Origin: Ruminiclostridium cellulolyticum H10
GTDB taxonomy: Bacteria; Bacillota; Clostridia; Acetivibrionales; DSM-1351
NCBI RefSeq assembly: GCF_000022065.1
Contig: NC_011898.1
Location: forward strand, 1,914,501 to 1,978,500
DNA length: 64,000 nucleotides
Direction of reading: 5' to 3'
Shown: piece after piece, positions 7,234 through 16,155 of the stretch
Position numbering within the stretch: position 1 is the stretch's first letter
Layout of the letters: the number at the start of each line of letters is the position of its first letter
Notes under the pieces: model-generated
Database searches by the model: none
Told to the model about the DNA's origin: nothing
The model's input: the letters and a program-made list of their open reading frames with translations, nothing else
Program-made: the position numbers and the translations under genes

Positions 7234-8256
7234 ATGAAAATTTCAGTTAAAAATTGCATGATTGATTGGCTTGAGTTTTCAGTGTTTGAAATGACCGAAA
7301 AAAGTGTTTTATATGCTCTTGGGCTTGAACATTTTAATTTTGAAGTTAAAAAGGGTCGATTTTATGGTCGTGTGCTAAGTTTTGAAAATATTATCACTAT
7401 TAGTTCTCAATATTTTGGTAATGGGGGAGTGGAACACGTACATGTAAGGTTTACTGGTAAGGGTTGTAGGCTTCTTGAACGAATATATGGCACAACTGAT
7501 TTAAGGTCTGAAATTAGACTACGTTTTATATTGTCTGACGTTAAAGTATCTCGTATGGATATAGCTTTGGACTATAACTATAAATTTGTTGTTGATTATT
7601 TCGAATCAGTGCTAAATGAGCGTTTAACGGGTGTTAAAGTCGTTGAGCATATCGGTAGTCTTAAATCTGGTTTAACCCTTTATTTAGGTTCTAGAAAGTC
7701 TGAAAAGTTCTTTCGTTTGTATGAGAAGGACTTTGAACAAAATGATTTTGAGAATTATAAGGATAGGTTGGAACTTGTATTGAAGAATCAATATGCCACG
7801 TATGAACTTTTTAATGAAAATGAATTAATAAAAATAGTGTCCACGTATATGAATGATATCGAGTGGCAGGACACAGAAAGGCAGAGGTTGTGGAATGGTA
7901 TGAAAAATGGTGAATGTGAAATATCTCCTAAAATCAGGCACAAGAAATCTACTCTTAAAGAAAAGGGTGAATACATATTAACTACATATGCAAAAACTTT
8001 AAAGGCTTATGCTGAACAATATGGCACTAAGGATATTTCTTCCGCCATTCATGACGCTGTGTTGTCTGAAAAGGAAATTCGCTTAATCAATAATGAAAAG
8101 GTTCTTAAACTCATGAAATATAGGAAACAGGCTCGACAAAAGGACAAACAAGTTCAAGAGTCTGTAAATGAAATTGAGATTAAAAAGGGTATTTTGTTAG
8201 ATAATCTTATTGCAAATAATCAATCTGACAAGTTTGAGCAAATGAGGATTTGTTGA
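7234..8256 (+). CDS. Phage replication initiation protein Rep, copy 2
   Basis: 340-residue initiator expected to nick the double-stranded phage genome at its plus origin and drive rolling-circle replication. The motif SRMDIALDY at residues 106-114 matches the R(I/V)D(L/I)A-x-D signature of Rep_trans/phage replication initiation factors. The C-terminal third is lysine/glutamate rich and probably helical. GGAGG at 7220-7224 selects ATG 7234 over an upstream in-frame start. It is first in the virion operon, directly under the operator-controlled promoter. In tandem prophages such as CTXphi, Rep acting on origins in adjacent copies releases genomes without excision; that this happens here is inference. 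Catalytic tyrosine not assigned. Confidence 0.85.
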   Translation: MKISVKNCMIDWLEFSVFEMTEKSVLYALGLEHFNFEVKKGRFYGRVLSFENIITISSQYFGNGGVEHVHVRFTGKGCRLLERIYGTTDLRSEIRLRFILSDVKVSRMDIALDYNYKFVVDYFESVLNERLTGVKVVEHIGSLKSGLTLYLGSRKSEKFFRLYEKDFEQNDFENYKDRLELVLKNQYATYELFNENELIKIVSTYMNDIEWQDTERQRLWNGMKNGECEISPKIRHKKSTLKEKGEYILTTYAKTLKAYAEQYGTKDISSAIHDAVLSEKEIRLINNEKVLKLMKYRKQARQKDKQVQESVNEIEIKKGILLDNLIANNQSDKFEQMRIC

Positions 8257-8408
8257 AAATGATAATTTCGGAAACGTATGCGGTAGATAAGCTTAGGAGT
8301 GTACCGAGAAAATGGATGGCTAAAGGCTCGAGACATTTCCCATTAATGTATACAAGGTGAAAAGCCTGTTATATAAATTTAAAAAATAAATATTTGGAGG
8401 TATTTAAA

Positions 8409-8702
8409 ATGGCTAATTTTTTGGTTATGAATGTTAATCATTCGCAGGGTACAAGTAAGAAGAGTGGTAAGCCTTATGATTTTACAACTCTGACGGCATA
8501 CAAAACTAAGGTGGAAAACAGTGAAAGTTTTAAAGGTATGCGACCAATGGAATTTTTCTGTGATAGTACGATTTTTTCAACTGTTCCGGCTCTTCCCGCC
8601 ATTTGTGAAATCGAATATGATTTAGAACCCGGATATGGCGGTCAAGCAAGAATGACAGTTGTGTCTGTCAAGCTTGTAAAAAAGTTTGAATTTGGGGGAT
8701 AG
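8409..8702 (+). CDS. Inovirus ssDNA-binding protein (pV-like), copy 2
   Basis: 97-residue, beta-rich protein (MANFLVMNVNHSQGTSKKSG..., ending ARMTVVSVKLVKKFEFGG) in the slot occupied by gene V of filamentous phages. pV-type proteins coat new plus strands and switch replication toward packaging. Assignment rests on size, composition, the Gly/Tyr turn (LEPGYGGQAR) and gene position; I cannot verify it by alignment. GGAGG at 8396-8400 gives ATG 8409. Next in the operon are two very small coat-like genes. Confidence 0.75.
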   Translation: MANFLVMNVNHSQGTSKKSGKPYDFTTLTAYKTKVENSESFKGMRPMEFFCDSTIFSTVPALPAICEIEYDLEPGYGGQARMTVVSVKLVKKFEFGG

Positions 8703-8710
8703 GTGTTTGT

Positions 8711-8842
8711 ATGTCTGAATTAGAAGTGTTACAGCAGATTCAGCAAGGTATTGAAGCGTTAGTGATAGAAATCGGTTTTGTCTGCGGATTATTAATTGCA
8801 TTGTTATTTTCGAAGGCTTGGGGGCGAAATACTCATGTATGA
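8711..8842 (+). CDS. Small pVII-like minor coat protein candidate, copy 2
   Basis: 43 residues: amphipathic N-terminus, one hydrophobic segment (IGFVCGLLIALLF), short basic end. Position right after the ssDNA-binding gene and before the major coat gene matches pVII of Ff (33 residues), which caps the end of the virion that emerges first. No clear RBS, and the start lies 8 bp after the previous stop, so translation is probably coupled. Identity as pVII is inferred from order and size. Confidence 0.6.
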   Translation: MSELEVLQQIQQGIEALVIEIGFVCGLLIALLFSKAWGRNTHV

Positions 8843-8957
8843 TATGTATGCAGATTTGTTTTTAAAAGGTTTTGGTTATGGCTTAGTTACTGGGGTAGTT
8901 TGTTATATGTTTACTTGGGGTCTTACTGTAGGCATACGTCTACTTAAGCAAATATAA
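8835..8957 (+). CDS. Small pIX-like minor coat protein candidate, copy 2
   Basis: 40 residues with one membrane segment (GYGLVTGVVCYMFTWGL) and a basic C-terminus (RLLKQI), close to the size and character of Ff pIX. Overlaps the previous ORF by 8 bases (ATG within its last codons), a common sign of translational coupling. Role inferred from order. Confidence 0.58.
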   Translation: MYDMYADLFLKGFGYGLVTGVVCYMFTWGLTVGIRLLKQI

Positions 8958-8976
8958 TGATTAGGAGGTTTTTGTT

Positions 8977-9219
8977 ATGAGAAAAGTGAGTAAGAAGTTT
9001 GTCGGAACAATGGTTGCGTCATTAGTAGTTGTATCTACGTGTATATCGATTTTTGCAGAGGATTCAGATACAGTTACTGCAATGGGTACTGCAATGTCTG
9101 GTGTGAAAAGTGATGGGATAAGTGCTTTGTCCACTGTTGCACCGTACGGTATTGCAATTATGGGAGCATTTTTGATTTGGAAACTGGGTGTCAAATTTTT
9201 TAAATCTCTTGCCAAGTAG
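8977..9219 (+). CDS. Major coat protein pVIII, copy 2
   Basis: 80-residue preprotein. The signal peptide is basic, then hydrophobic, and ends at ISIFA near residue 27. The mature chain has about 53 residues: acidic/polar N-terminus (EDSDTVTAMG), central membrane helix (YGIAIMGAFLIW) and lysine-rich C-terminus (KLGVKFFKSLAK). This is the standard pVIII design: the acidic part faces out, the basic end contacts DNA, and the helix waits in the membrane before assembly. AGGAGG lies 8 bp upstream. A rho-independent terminator follows directly. Confidence 0.88.
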   Translation: MRKVSKKFVGTMVASLVVVSTCISIFAEDSDTVTAMGTAMSGVKSDGISALSTVAPYGIAIMGAFLIWKLGVKFFKSLAK

Positions 9220-9235
9220 TAATAATTACATAAAA

Positions 9236-9261
9236 AGGGTAGCTATATGCTACTCTTTTTT
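9236..9261 (+). terminator. Intrinsic terminator after pVIII, copy 2
   Basis: Same hairpin and T-run as at 1923-1948; separates the highly expressed coat genes from the minor ones. Confidence 0.75.
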
Positions 9262-9279
9262 AGTGTTGGAGGTGTTTGG

Positions 9280-10548
9280 ATGCGTAAAAAGCTTATATCT
9301 ATAGCTTTAAGCATTATGTTAATTTTTAATTCAATGTCGGTACAGTATGCTTCGGCAAACGAAGTAGTTGAGGTATTGAAAACTGTATCTGTAAACGGTG
9401 TCGCACTTGGTGCAGGGGCATTGGGCGGTGCTGTTGCTCTATTAGCAGTATTGGGTGTCTATGTAGCTAGCGAAAATGATGCAGTACGCAAAGCGGCAGT
9501 TGATTTATATAATTATTGTGATGATACGAATAAGCAAGCAATAGCTGACATGAGCGGATATTATAATTTAGTATCGGATTCGTTATATACGCAGGCACAG
9601 CAATTTGTTAATACTGCTTATAGTGTCGGTAATTCCGTAAAACGGTTTATCGATTACACTATAAATGCAGATGGTACTGTTTCAGATTTTAATGGTTATA
9701 CTGATGCATTAGTAAACGCTGAAATGGGTGTTTCTGCTCGTACTGACGGTCAATACGTTTATTATGACGTTGGTGATTATCACGATAAAATTGACTATGG
9801 TCCGAGTTACTATAATGCAAAATTACCGATATCGATTGAATACAGTCACACCACAATGAGACAATATACTACATCATACAGTGGCGTAGACTATAATCGT
9901 ACAGAATATACGTTTCGTATAAATGTTTATAATGCAGACCATGAATTTGTTAGACAAGGTTATGTACAAGGACATATAGATACACTAGCTAGTACTGGTG
10001 TATATCGTGAGGCACAAGATGCAAATTTTGGTCTTAGCCCTGACCAATATTACGATTATACAAAGTCTGGTGTTTCTGTTCCTTTACCTAAAACTGCTAG
10101 TGGTGAACGTGTTATTGCGGTACCGGATGTTGTTGGTCTTGAAGGTGTTGAAGTAACTGGTGATATGTGTGTTCCTGTTGCAAATGCAATTCCTGCTGAA
10201 ATTGCTGATACTATAGTAGAATATCCGGAAACTGAAGAACCTGCGGAAAATTTGCCGAAGGTGGATTACCCCAAAATGTCTATACCTCCTAAATTAGGTT
10301 TGACAAGAAAATTCCCTTTTAGTATTCCTTGGGATTTAAAGAATGCTGTAACAACCCTGGTAGCAGAACCGAAATGTCCTAAATGGGAAATAAATTGGGA
10401 TAGTGAGTATTTTGTTGGTGGAGGTAAAACTGTAATTGATTTTGAAAAATTTGAGACATGGGCAAAAATTGTTAGATGGGGTGTACTTATAGTCTTTAAT
10501 ATTGGTTTGATTATAGCAACACGCAAATTAATCGGTGCAGGAGGTTAA
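9280..10548 (+). CDS. pIII-like adsorption/minor coat protein, copy 2
   Basis: 422 residues. Signal peptide of about 26 residues (MRKKLISIALSIMLIFNSMS, ending YASA before NEVVEV). Then a Gly/Ala-rich hydrophobic stretch, a tyrosine-rich beta-type ectodomain, a proline/glutamate-rich linker around residues 300-335, and a C-terminal membrane anchor (VLIVFNIGLIIATRKL). Virion tip proteins of the pIII class have this layout (secreted receptor-binding domains, linker, C-terminal anchor). Position after the terminator and before the pVI-like gene agrees. The sequence itself is not one I recognise, so host range cannot be read from it. Confidence 0.72.
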   Translation: MRKKLISIALSIMLIFNSMSVQYASANEVVEVLKTVSVNGVALGAGALGGAVALLAVLGVYVASENDAVRKAAVDLYNYCDDTNKQAIADMSGYYNLVSDSLYTQAQQFVNTAYSVGNSVKRFIDYTINADGTVSDFNGYTDALVNAEMGVSARTDGQYVYYDVGDYHDKIDYGPSYYNAKLPISIEYSHTTMRQYTTSYSGVDYNRTEYTFRINVYNADHEFVRQGYVQGHIDTLASTGVYREAQDANFGLSPDQYYDYTKSGVSVPLPKTASGERVIAVPDVVGLEGVEVTGDMCVPVANAIPAEIADTIVEYPETEEPAENLPKVDYPKMSIPPKLGLTRKFPFSIPWDLKNAVTTLVAEPKCPKWEINWDSEYFVGGGKTVIDFEKFETWAKIVRWGVLIVFNIGLIIATRKLIGAGG

Positions 10549-10549
10549 T

Positions 10550-10789
10550 ATGGCTATATTAGAAAAGCTTGGTTCACTCTTGATGTCAGCTTTAACTTGG
10601 GTTGTTCAATTTCTGCCTGATTCACCTTTTCAGCTTATAAATAATTCAGATGTTCAATCGTTTATGGGGACTTTGAATTGGATATTGCCTATTGGTCAAA
10701 TGGTGGCAGAATTACAGTTATGGATTTCTGCTGTTGCTGTTTATTATATTTATCAAATAGTGTTGAGATGGATACGTGCAATTGATTGA
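10550..10789 (+). CDS. pVI-like minor coat protein, copy 2
   Basis: 79-residue hydrophobic protein with at least two membrane segments (LMSALTWVVQFLP and WISAVAVYYIYQIVL) and a basic end. AGGAGG inside the end of the pIII-like gene gives ATG 10550, one base after the preceding stop. pVI anchors pIII at the virion tip; the role is inferred from order, size and topology. Confidence 0.65.
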   Translation: MAILEKLGSLLMSALTWVVQFLPDSPFQLINNSDVQSFMGTLNWILPIGQMVAELQLWISAVAVYYIYQIVLRWIRAID

Positions 10790-10876
10790 TTCAATACTTG
10801 CATGATATATGATGTGATCCAGTCTCATCGAGGGTGTTTTTATCGGAATTTTGCAAGATAAGAAGGGGGAATATTC

Positions 10877-11551
10877 ATGATTTATTTATATTGTGGTACA
10901 CCAAGGAGTGGCAAGTCATTACATACGATAGTTGATATAGTGCATAAATTAAGACGGGGTCAGGACGTAATTGCAAATTTTATTGTAAATGATGAATTGA
11001 TACGAAAAAAGCCTTTCAGAACATTCATGGAGAAAACAGGCTGTAAGTTTAAGGATAACCAATTTACTTATAAACTTGGCAAATTTACTTATAAGGATAA
11101 TCCTGAATTGACTGTACCGTTTTTAGTAGACTATGCGAAAAAGAATCATAAGTATGGTAAGGAAGGTCAAACACTCCTTGTAATTGATGAATGTAGTGTA
11201 CAATTTAATCCTAGGGACTTCAAAAGGGCAGATAGGGATGCTTGGGTTAAATTCTTTCAACATCATGGAAAACTTGGATATAATGTAATACTGATATCTC
11301 AATCAGATGGTTTAATTGATAAGCAAATACGTGCCTTTATTGAGTATAAAATCATACACCGCAAGGTTAATAACTTTAAAATAGGATGGATATTTTCATT
11401 GTTCCATGTAGGCTTATTTATTGCGGTAACTCAATGGTACGGGGTCAAGGAAAAGTGTGGTTCAGAGTTTTTTAGGTATCGTAATTTTTATTCCAAGATT
11501 TATGATTCTTATAAAATGTTTGATGATAGTATGCTTAATGAATTTAACTAG
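10877..11551 (+). CDS. zot: Zot/pI-like phage assembly ATPase, copy 2
   Basis: 224-residue P-loop ATPase of the inovirus morphogenesis family (Zot/gpI), which drives virion extrusion through the membrane. Walker A GTPRSGKS is at residues 7-14 and Walker B LLVIDECS near 104-111. A single membrane segment (IGWIFSLFHVGLFIAV) sits near residue 175, leaving a short extracytoplasmic tail with one cysteine. No pIV-type secretin is encoded, as expected for a Gram-positive host. Last gene of the rightward operon. An 87-bp gap separates it from the pVI-like gene. Confidence 0.9.
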   Translation: MIYLYCGTPRSGKSLHTIVDIVHKLRRGQDVIANFIVNDELIRKKPFRTFMEKTGCKFKDNQFTYKLGKFTYKDNPELTVPFLVDYAKKNHKYGKEGQTLLVIDECSVQFNPRDFKRADRDAWVKFFQHHGKLGYNVILISQSDGLIDKQIRAFIEYKIIHRKVNNFKIGWIFSLFHVGLFIAVTQWYGVKEKCGSEFFRYRNFYSKIYDSYKMFDDSMLNEFN

Positions 11552-11615
11552 AATAAGCTACAAAAGGTAGGGTATGCCGAAGACTTTGATGTGACCCCAA
11601 AAAGTTAGACTTTAT

Positions 11616-11651
11616 TGCGTAACAGATTTTGATATTTGTTACGCATTTTTT
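11616..11651 (+). terminator. Intrinsic terminator inside the IS right end, copy 2
   Basis: Same hairpin plus T-run as at 4303-4338. Confidence 0.7.
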
Positions 11652-12450
11652 ATGCAGCCAAGAGCCTAAGTCTGTATTGAGCAGGACTCAGCCATCCTAG
11701 TTTCTCTTTAATTCTTTGCTCGTTATAATACTTTATGTATCGTTCTATTGCATTTTTTAAGTCCTCGTAGCTGTAGTACACAACTCCATAGTATATCTCT
11801 TGTTTTAGCAGACCAAAGAAGTTTTCCATTACTGAATTATCATGGCAGTTACCTTTTCTAGACATACTTTGAAAAATCCGTTCTTCTTTGAGACGATGTG
11901 AGTATACTTTCATCTGATAAGCCCAACCTTGATCTGAATGGAATGTTCTTCTATAAGGACAATCAGATGTGATTTCAATAGCTTTATTAAGTGCACTCAT
12001 AATATTTACTGCAGATGGATGTTTATCAATACCGAAACTTACTATTTCACTATTGTACATATCCATAAAAGGATCCAGGTAAAGCTTATGCATTGTCATA
12101 TGTCCCTTGGAATCAACTTCGTAGTATTTAAACTCTGTTGTATCAGTTGTAATCTTCTGGTGTGGAATATGAGTATTGAAACGTCTACGGATTCTGTTAG
12201 GTGCAACTGTTCCAACTTTTCCCTTATAAGAACTGTACTTGCGACTTTTTCTGGTAAAAGAAGTAACTTGAAGACTAAGCTTTTGCATAATTCGCTGTAC
12301 TTTCTTCTTGTTTACTATAAATTCTTGATTCCTGAGTTCACCATACATACGACGATATCCATAATTCTTATTATTCTCATGAATCTCCAATATCTTATCT
12401 TCCAGTTCTTTGTCTGGATTCTCTCTATCAAATCTTTTCTGCCAATACAT
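11650..12450 (-). CDS. IS3-family transposase OrfB, copy 2
   Basis: 266-residue catalytic part of an IS150-type transposase. An HTH_21-like segment (NYGYRRMYGELRNQEFIVNKK) leads into the rve/DDE domain, with catalytic D in TTDTTEF, D in FHSDQG and E in SVMENFFG. The frame stays open upstream of the ATG and encodes AARIVYSLRGDFKLKDILAV, a normal part of OrfAB. The active protein is therefore probably a fusion made by -1 frameshifting on the GAAAAAG at the end of orfA (complement of 12534-12540). All motifs are intact, so the element may still move. Confidence 0.93.
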   Translation of the reverse strand: MYWQKRFDRENPDKELEDKILEIHENNKNYGYRRMYGELRNQEFIVNKKKVQRIMQKLSLQVTSFTRKSRKYSSYKGKVGTVAPNRIRRRFNTHIPHQKITTDTTEFKYYEVDSKGHMTMHKLYLDPFMDMYNSEIVSFGIDKHPSAVNIMSALNKAIEITSDCPYRRTFHSDQGWAYQMKVYSHRLKEERIFQSMSRKGNCHDNSVMENFFGLLKQEIYYGVVYYSYEDLKNAIERYIKYYNEQRIKEKLGWLSPAQYRLRLLAA

Positions 12451-12491
12451 ATATGTTGCTTTAGGAAAGCCTACTACTGCGAGAATGTCTT

Positions 12492-13070
12492 TTAGTTTGA
12501 AATCTCCTCGGAGGCTGTAGACGATTCTCGCTGCTTTTTCAGAAGAGTTTCCTCCTCTAAACGCAGCCTCCTCAGTTCTTTTAAATAGGCATTCTCTATA
12601 CGTAACTTTAAAAGTTCATCTTCAAGCTGTTTAACATATTCAGCACTAGTATCAACAATAATTGATTCAGTTGCATTGGTATCTGTTACTTTTCTTTTTA
12701 GGCTCAATGGTTTCTTCCGACCTTTCTTCTTAGGTCTCAAAGCATCCGGACCAGCAATCCGAAAATCGTTCACCCACTTAACAATCAGTGCAGGATTACG
12801 AATTCCTTCTTGAATAGCTAACTCTTGATATGAAACCTCACTTGTTAAATATAATTCTACAACATGAAGTTTATATTCGAAAGAGTATTTTTTTTGTTTG
12901 CGAGAACGCACCAAACCTTCGTCGCCAAAAGCATTATAATTAAGGACCCATTTCTTAATGTTGTTAAACGAGGGGATATCATACTGCTTTGCAAGATACT
13001 CGTATCCTCCTTCTCCATTTAGATAGGCTTTTACAATTTGTTTCTTAAATTCAAAAGAATATTTAGCCAT
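12492..13070 (-). CDS. IS3-family transposase OrfA, copy 2
   Basis: 192-residue DNA-binding subunit with two helix-turn-helix units (residues 1-50 and 60-115), a basic stretch (RPKKKGRKK), then a leucine-zipper-like coiled coil (YVKQLEDELLKLRIENAYL). OrfA alone usually represses and directs end binding; fused to OrfB by frameshift it forms transposase. RBS GGAGG before ATG 13070. Confidence 0.9.
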   Translation of the reverse strand: MAKYSFEFKKQIVKAYLNGEGGYEYLAKQYDIPSFNNIKKWVLNYNAFGDEGLVRSRKQKKYSFEYKLHVVELYLTSEVSYQELAIQEGIRNPALIVKWVNDFRIAGPDALRPKKKGRKKPLSLKRKVTDTNATESIIVDTSAEYVKQLEDELLKLRIENAYLKELRRLRLEEETLLKKQRESSTASEEISN

Positions 13071-13125
13071 AAAAATACCGACCTCCAATCGTTAGATTAT
13101 GGTCTAACTTTTGGGGGTCGGTACA

Positions 13126-13475
13126 CTTGCAGGCGGGTCCCTGCCTTTTGTAGCTTTATTAATATTTCATAGGTGTATGTTTATCGTAGAGCACTGTTAG
13201 TGTGTTAAAAACGAGCGTAGCGAGTTGTAGCGTTAGCGTAACATGGTTTTAAATACTTCATATCGATTTAACTTGAATTAACTTGGCGGGCTCCCCAGTA
13301 GGAAATTTGTGTTAAACTTGTTCGGTCTTGGTGACAAGGTTTTTTGGTGTTAATCTGTTTTTAATTGTTTTTGGTGCAGCAAAGCTATTATCTGTGGAAA
13401 ATTGAATACCCCTGTTCAGTAATACAGGGGTACAACCGTTAGGCAGATAAATAAAACTGTGGATAACTGGGCTTT
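13126..13475. other. Phage non-coding intergenic region, copy 2
   Basis: Same content as 5813-6162: split hairpin arm (13139-13156), TAGCG repeats (13216-13238) and the 9-bp hairpin at 13407-13432. Candidate origin and packaging region. Confidence 0.45.
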
Positions 13476-13745
13476 TTAAAAGCTTTTGATTTTTGGTTTT
13501 GTGTTTTTCAAGTCCTGTAGTCTTTTTCTGATTTGGTTGGAGTTATATCTGTAGTTCCAGTAAATTTCTTTCATGTCGAAGTCAGATTCTGAAAATTTTT
13601 TGCATATTCTTAAAATCTCCATTTGTGAGAATTCTAGGAGTTTAATTAATATATCAAGTTCGTCTTGGTCTAATTTGACCGTATAAACCTTTTTAGCTGC
13701 ACATTTATTTGTGGAACGTATAAAACGTCGTGGAAGTCTGTTCAT
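13476..13745 (-). CDS. Hypothetical 89-residue phage protein, copy 2
   Basis: Identical to 6163-6432. Residues 20-50 (KLDQDELDILIKLLEFSQME) look like an amphipathic helix. The basic N-terminus could bind nucleic acid. Function not recognised. Confidence 0.55.
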   Translation of the reverse strand: MNRLPRRFIRSTNKCAAKKVYTVKLDQDELDILIKLLEFSQMEILRICKKFSESDFDMKEIYWNYRYNSNQIRKRLQDLKNTKPKIKSF

Positions 13746-13753
13746 TCTGTATT

Positions 13754-13788
13754 CACCCCAATTACACGAAATTAACCAATTCACTTTA
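13754..13788. other. Copy 2/copy 3 junction (attP-like sequence)
   Basis: Identical to the junction at 6441-6475. Confidence 0.7.
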
Positions 13789-13819
13789 TTATAAGTTATT
13801 GTTGACTAGAAATGAAGAT

Positions 13820-13846
13820 AAAAAAAGCAGTCTGTTTAGGCTGCTT
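13820..13846 (-). terminator. Intrinsic terminator, copy 3 membrane gene
   Basis: Same as 6507-6533. Confidence 0.68.
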
Positions 13847-14099
13847 AGCTTTTTGTAATAAGCTTTATAAAATCTATAATAGTTGAAATTAATAATAAGA
13901 CTGCTATCGGTAATCCTATATAGATTACTGCACGTAAAAGCTTGCTAGGGGGTTTATATTCGCTTTTATATCCGTAAAATCTTAATTCAAATAATATGTT
14001 TGTGAATATTCCAGTATTTTTCTTTTCAGCATCTTCGTGAAGTTTTATTTCTGCTTCATCCATTTGTTTTCTGAAATTTTTCTGAATTTCATTTTTCAT
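13845..14099 (-). CDS. Hypothetical 84-residue membrane protein, copy 3
   Basis: Identical to 6532-6786; one C-terminal membrane segment, unknown role. Confidence 0.6.
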   Translation of the reverse strand: MKNEIQKNFRKQMDEAEIKLHEDAEKKNTGIFTNILFELRFYGYKSEYKPPSKLLRAVIYIGLPIAVLLLISTIIDFIKLITKS

Positions 14100-14114
14100 G
14101 ATGTCAACTCCACG

Positions 14115-14147
14115 TTGCAAAAATAAGCAGTCTAATACTAGACTGCT
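14115..14147 (-). terminator. Terminator/attenuator after repressor gene, copy 3
   Basis: Same hairpin as 6802-6834. Confidence 0.55.
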
Positions 14148-14365
14148 GCTTTTTCTATTCCTTGAATCTTTATTCTTCCAACTAACATATCAAGAGATAC
14201 CATGTAATAGTCGGCTAGTTTCACTAATGTTTTTATATCTGGTTCCCTTTTGTTGCTTTCATAGTGAGTGTATGCTTGCCTAGATATTTTTAATATTTCG
14301 GCTATATCTTGTTGAGTTTTATTGTGAACATTTCTTAAATATTTGAGATTTTCTCCTATATCCAT
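14138..14365 (-). CDS. Xre-family phage repressor, copy 3
   Basis: Identical to 6825-7052. Several repressor genes per chromosome raise repressor dose. Confidence 0.85.
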   Translation of the reverse strand: MDIGENLKYLRNVHNKTQQDIAEILKISRQAYTHYESNKREPDIKTLVKLADYYMVSLDMLVGRIKIQGIEKAAV

Positions 14366-14440
14366 GTGTTTCACCTCTTTATATTAATTATATGCGAAAT
14401 TTGAAGAGAATGAAAGGTATAGGCAATTAATGGAATATTA

Positions 14441-14519
14441 TAGCAACAAATTGTTGCTAATGAAGGTTGATAAATGCAACAAAATGTAGCTATAATAAAT
14501 TAGCAACAAATTGTTGCAT
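14441..14519. promoter_or_regulatory. Triple operator region and rep promoter, copy 3
   Basis: Same three operators and promoter as in copy 2: palindromes at 14441-14459, 14474-14492 and 14501-14519; TTGATA at 14467-14472 and TATAAT at 14491-14496. Confidence 0.73.
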
Positions 14520-14546
14520 TTATACTATATTTGGAGGTCATTGCTA

Positions 14547-15569
14547 ATGAAAATTTCAGTTAAAAATTGCATGATTGATTGGCTTGAGTTTTCAGTGTTT
14601 GAAATGACCGAAAAAAGTGTTTTATATGCTCTTGGGCTTGAACATTTTAATTTTGAAGTTAAAAAGGGTCGATTTTATGGTCGTGTGCTAAGTTTTGAAA
14701 ATATTATCACTATTAGTTCTCAATATTTTGGTAATGGGGGAGTGGAACACGTACATGTAAGGTTTACTGGTAAGGGTTGTAGGCTTCTTGAACGAATATA
14801 TGGCACAACTGATTTAAGGTCTGAAATTAGACTACGTTTTATATTGTCTGACGTTAAAGTATCTCGTATGGATATAGCTTTGGACTATAACTATAAATTT
14901 GTTGTTGATTATTTCGAATCAGTGCTAAATGAGCGTTTAACGGGTGTTAAAGTCGTTGAGCATATCGGTAGTCTTAAATCTGGTTTAACCCTTTATTTAG
15001 GTTCTAGAAAGTCTGAAAAGTTCTTTCGTTTGTATGAGAAGGACTTTGAACAAAATGATTTTGAGAATTATAAGGATAGGTTGGAACTTGTATTGAAGAA
15101 TCAATATGCCACGTATGAACTTTTTAATGAAAATGAATTAATAAAAATAGTGTCCACGTATATGAATGATATCGAGTGGCAGGACACAGAAAGGCAGAGG
15201 TTGTGGAATGGTATGAAAAATGGTGAATGTGAAATATCTCCTAAAATCAGGCACAAGAAATCTACTCTTAAAGAAAAGGGTGAATACATATTAACTACAT
15301 ATGCAAAAACTTTAAAGGCTTATGCTGAACAATATGGCACTAAGGATATTTCTTCCGCCATTCATGACGCTGTGTTGTCTGAAAAGGAAATTCGCTTAAT
15401 CAATAATGAAAAGGTTCTTAAACTCATGAAATATAGGAAACAGGCTCGACAAAAGGACAAACAAGTTCAAGAGTCTGTAAATGAAATTGAGATTAAAAAG
15501 GGTATTTTGTTAGATAATCTTATTGCAAATAATCAATCTGACAAGTTTGAGCAAATGAGGATTTGTTGA
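14547..15569 (+). CDS. Phage replication initiation protein Rep, copy 3
   Basis: Identical to 7234-8256; same GGAGG-supported ATG. Confidence 0.85.
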   Translation: MKISVKNCMIDWLEFSVFEMTEKSVLYALGLEHFNFEVKKGRFYGRVLSFENIITISSQYFGNGGVEHVHVRFTGKGCRLLERIYGTTDLRSEIRLRFILSDVKVSRMDIALDYNYKFVVDYFESVLNERLTGVKVVEHIGSLKSGLTLYLGSRKSEKFFRLYEKDFEQNDFENYKDRLELVLKNQYATYELFNENELIKIVSTYMNDIEWQDTERQRLWNGMKNGECEISPKIRHKKSTLKEKGEYILTTYAKTLKAYAEQYGTKDISSAIHDAVLSEKEIRLINNEKVLKLMKYRKQARQKDKQVQESVNEIEIKKGILLDNLIANNQSDKFEQMRIC

Positions 15570-15721
15570 AAATGATAATTTCGGAAACGTATGCGGTAGA
15601 TAAGCTTAGGAGTGTACCGAGAAAATGGATGGCTAAAGGCTCGAGACATTTCCCATTAATGTATACAAGGTGAAAAGCCTGTTATATAAATTTAAAAAAT
15701 AAATATTTGGAGGTATTTAAA

Positions 15722-16015
15722 ATGGCTAATTTTTTGGTTATGAATGTTAATCATTCGCAGGGTACAAGTAAGAAGAGTGGTAAGCCTTATGATTTTACAA
15801 CTCTGACGGCATACAAAACTAAGGTGGAAAACAGTGAAAGTTTTAAAGGTATGCGACCAATGGAATTTTTCTGTGATAGTACGATTTTTTCAACTGTTCC
15901 GGCTCTTCCCGCCATTTGTGAAATCGAATATGATTTAGAACCCGGATATGGCGGTCAAGCAAGAATGACAGTTGTGTCTGTCAAGCTTGTAAAAAAGTTT
16001 GAATTTGGGGGATAG
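15722..16015 (+). CDS. Inovirus ssDNA-binding protein (pV-like), copy 3
   Basis: Identical to 8409-8702. Confidence 0.75.
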   Translation: MANFLVMNVNHSQGTSKKSGKPYDFTTLTAYKTKVENSESFKGMRPMEFFCDSTIFSTVPALPAICEIEYDLEPGYGGQARMTVVSVKLVKKFEFGG

Positions 16016-16023
16016 GTGTTTGT

Positions 16024-16155
16024 ATGTCTGAATTAGAAGTGTTACAGCAGATTCAGCAAGGTATTGAAGCGTTAGTGATAGAAATCGGTTTTGTCTGCGG
16101 ATTATTAATTGCATTGTTATTTTCGAAGGCTTGGGGGCGAAATACTCATGTATGA
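16024..16155 (+). CDS. Small pVII-like minor coat protein candidate, copy 3
   Basis: Identical to 8711-8842. Confidence 0.6.
   Translation: MSELEVLQQIQQGIEALVIEIGFVCGLLIALLFSKAWGRNTHV

Larger units (their letters stand above)
11587..13125 (-). mobile_element. IS150-type (IS3 family) insertion sequence, copy 2
   Basis: Same 1,539-bp element, same CTT target duplication and same position in the phage as at 4274-5812. Confidence 0.92.
6463..13775. mobile_element. Inovirus prophage copy 2 (complete, 7,313 bp)
   Basis: Complete unit between two copy-copy junctions. It starts with a 84-residue membrane protein and an Xre repressor on the minus strand, followed by the control region with three operators and the rightward phage operon. 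The order Rep, SSB, VII, IX, VIII, III, VI, I is that of Ff and other inoviruses. No tyrosine, serine or DDE integrase belongs to the phage itself; the only recombinase gene is that of the inserted IS. Every segment I compared with copies 1 and 3 was identical at offset 7,313. Confidence 0.95.
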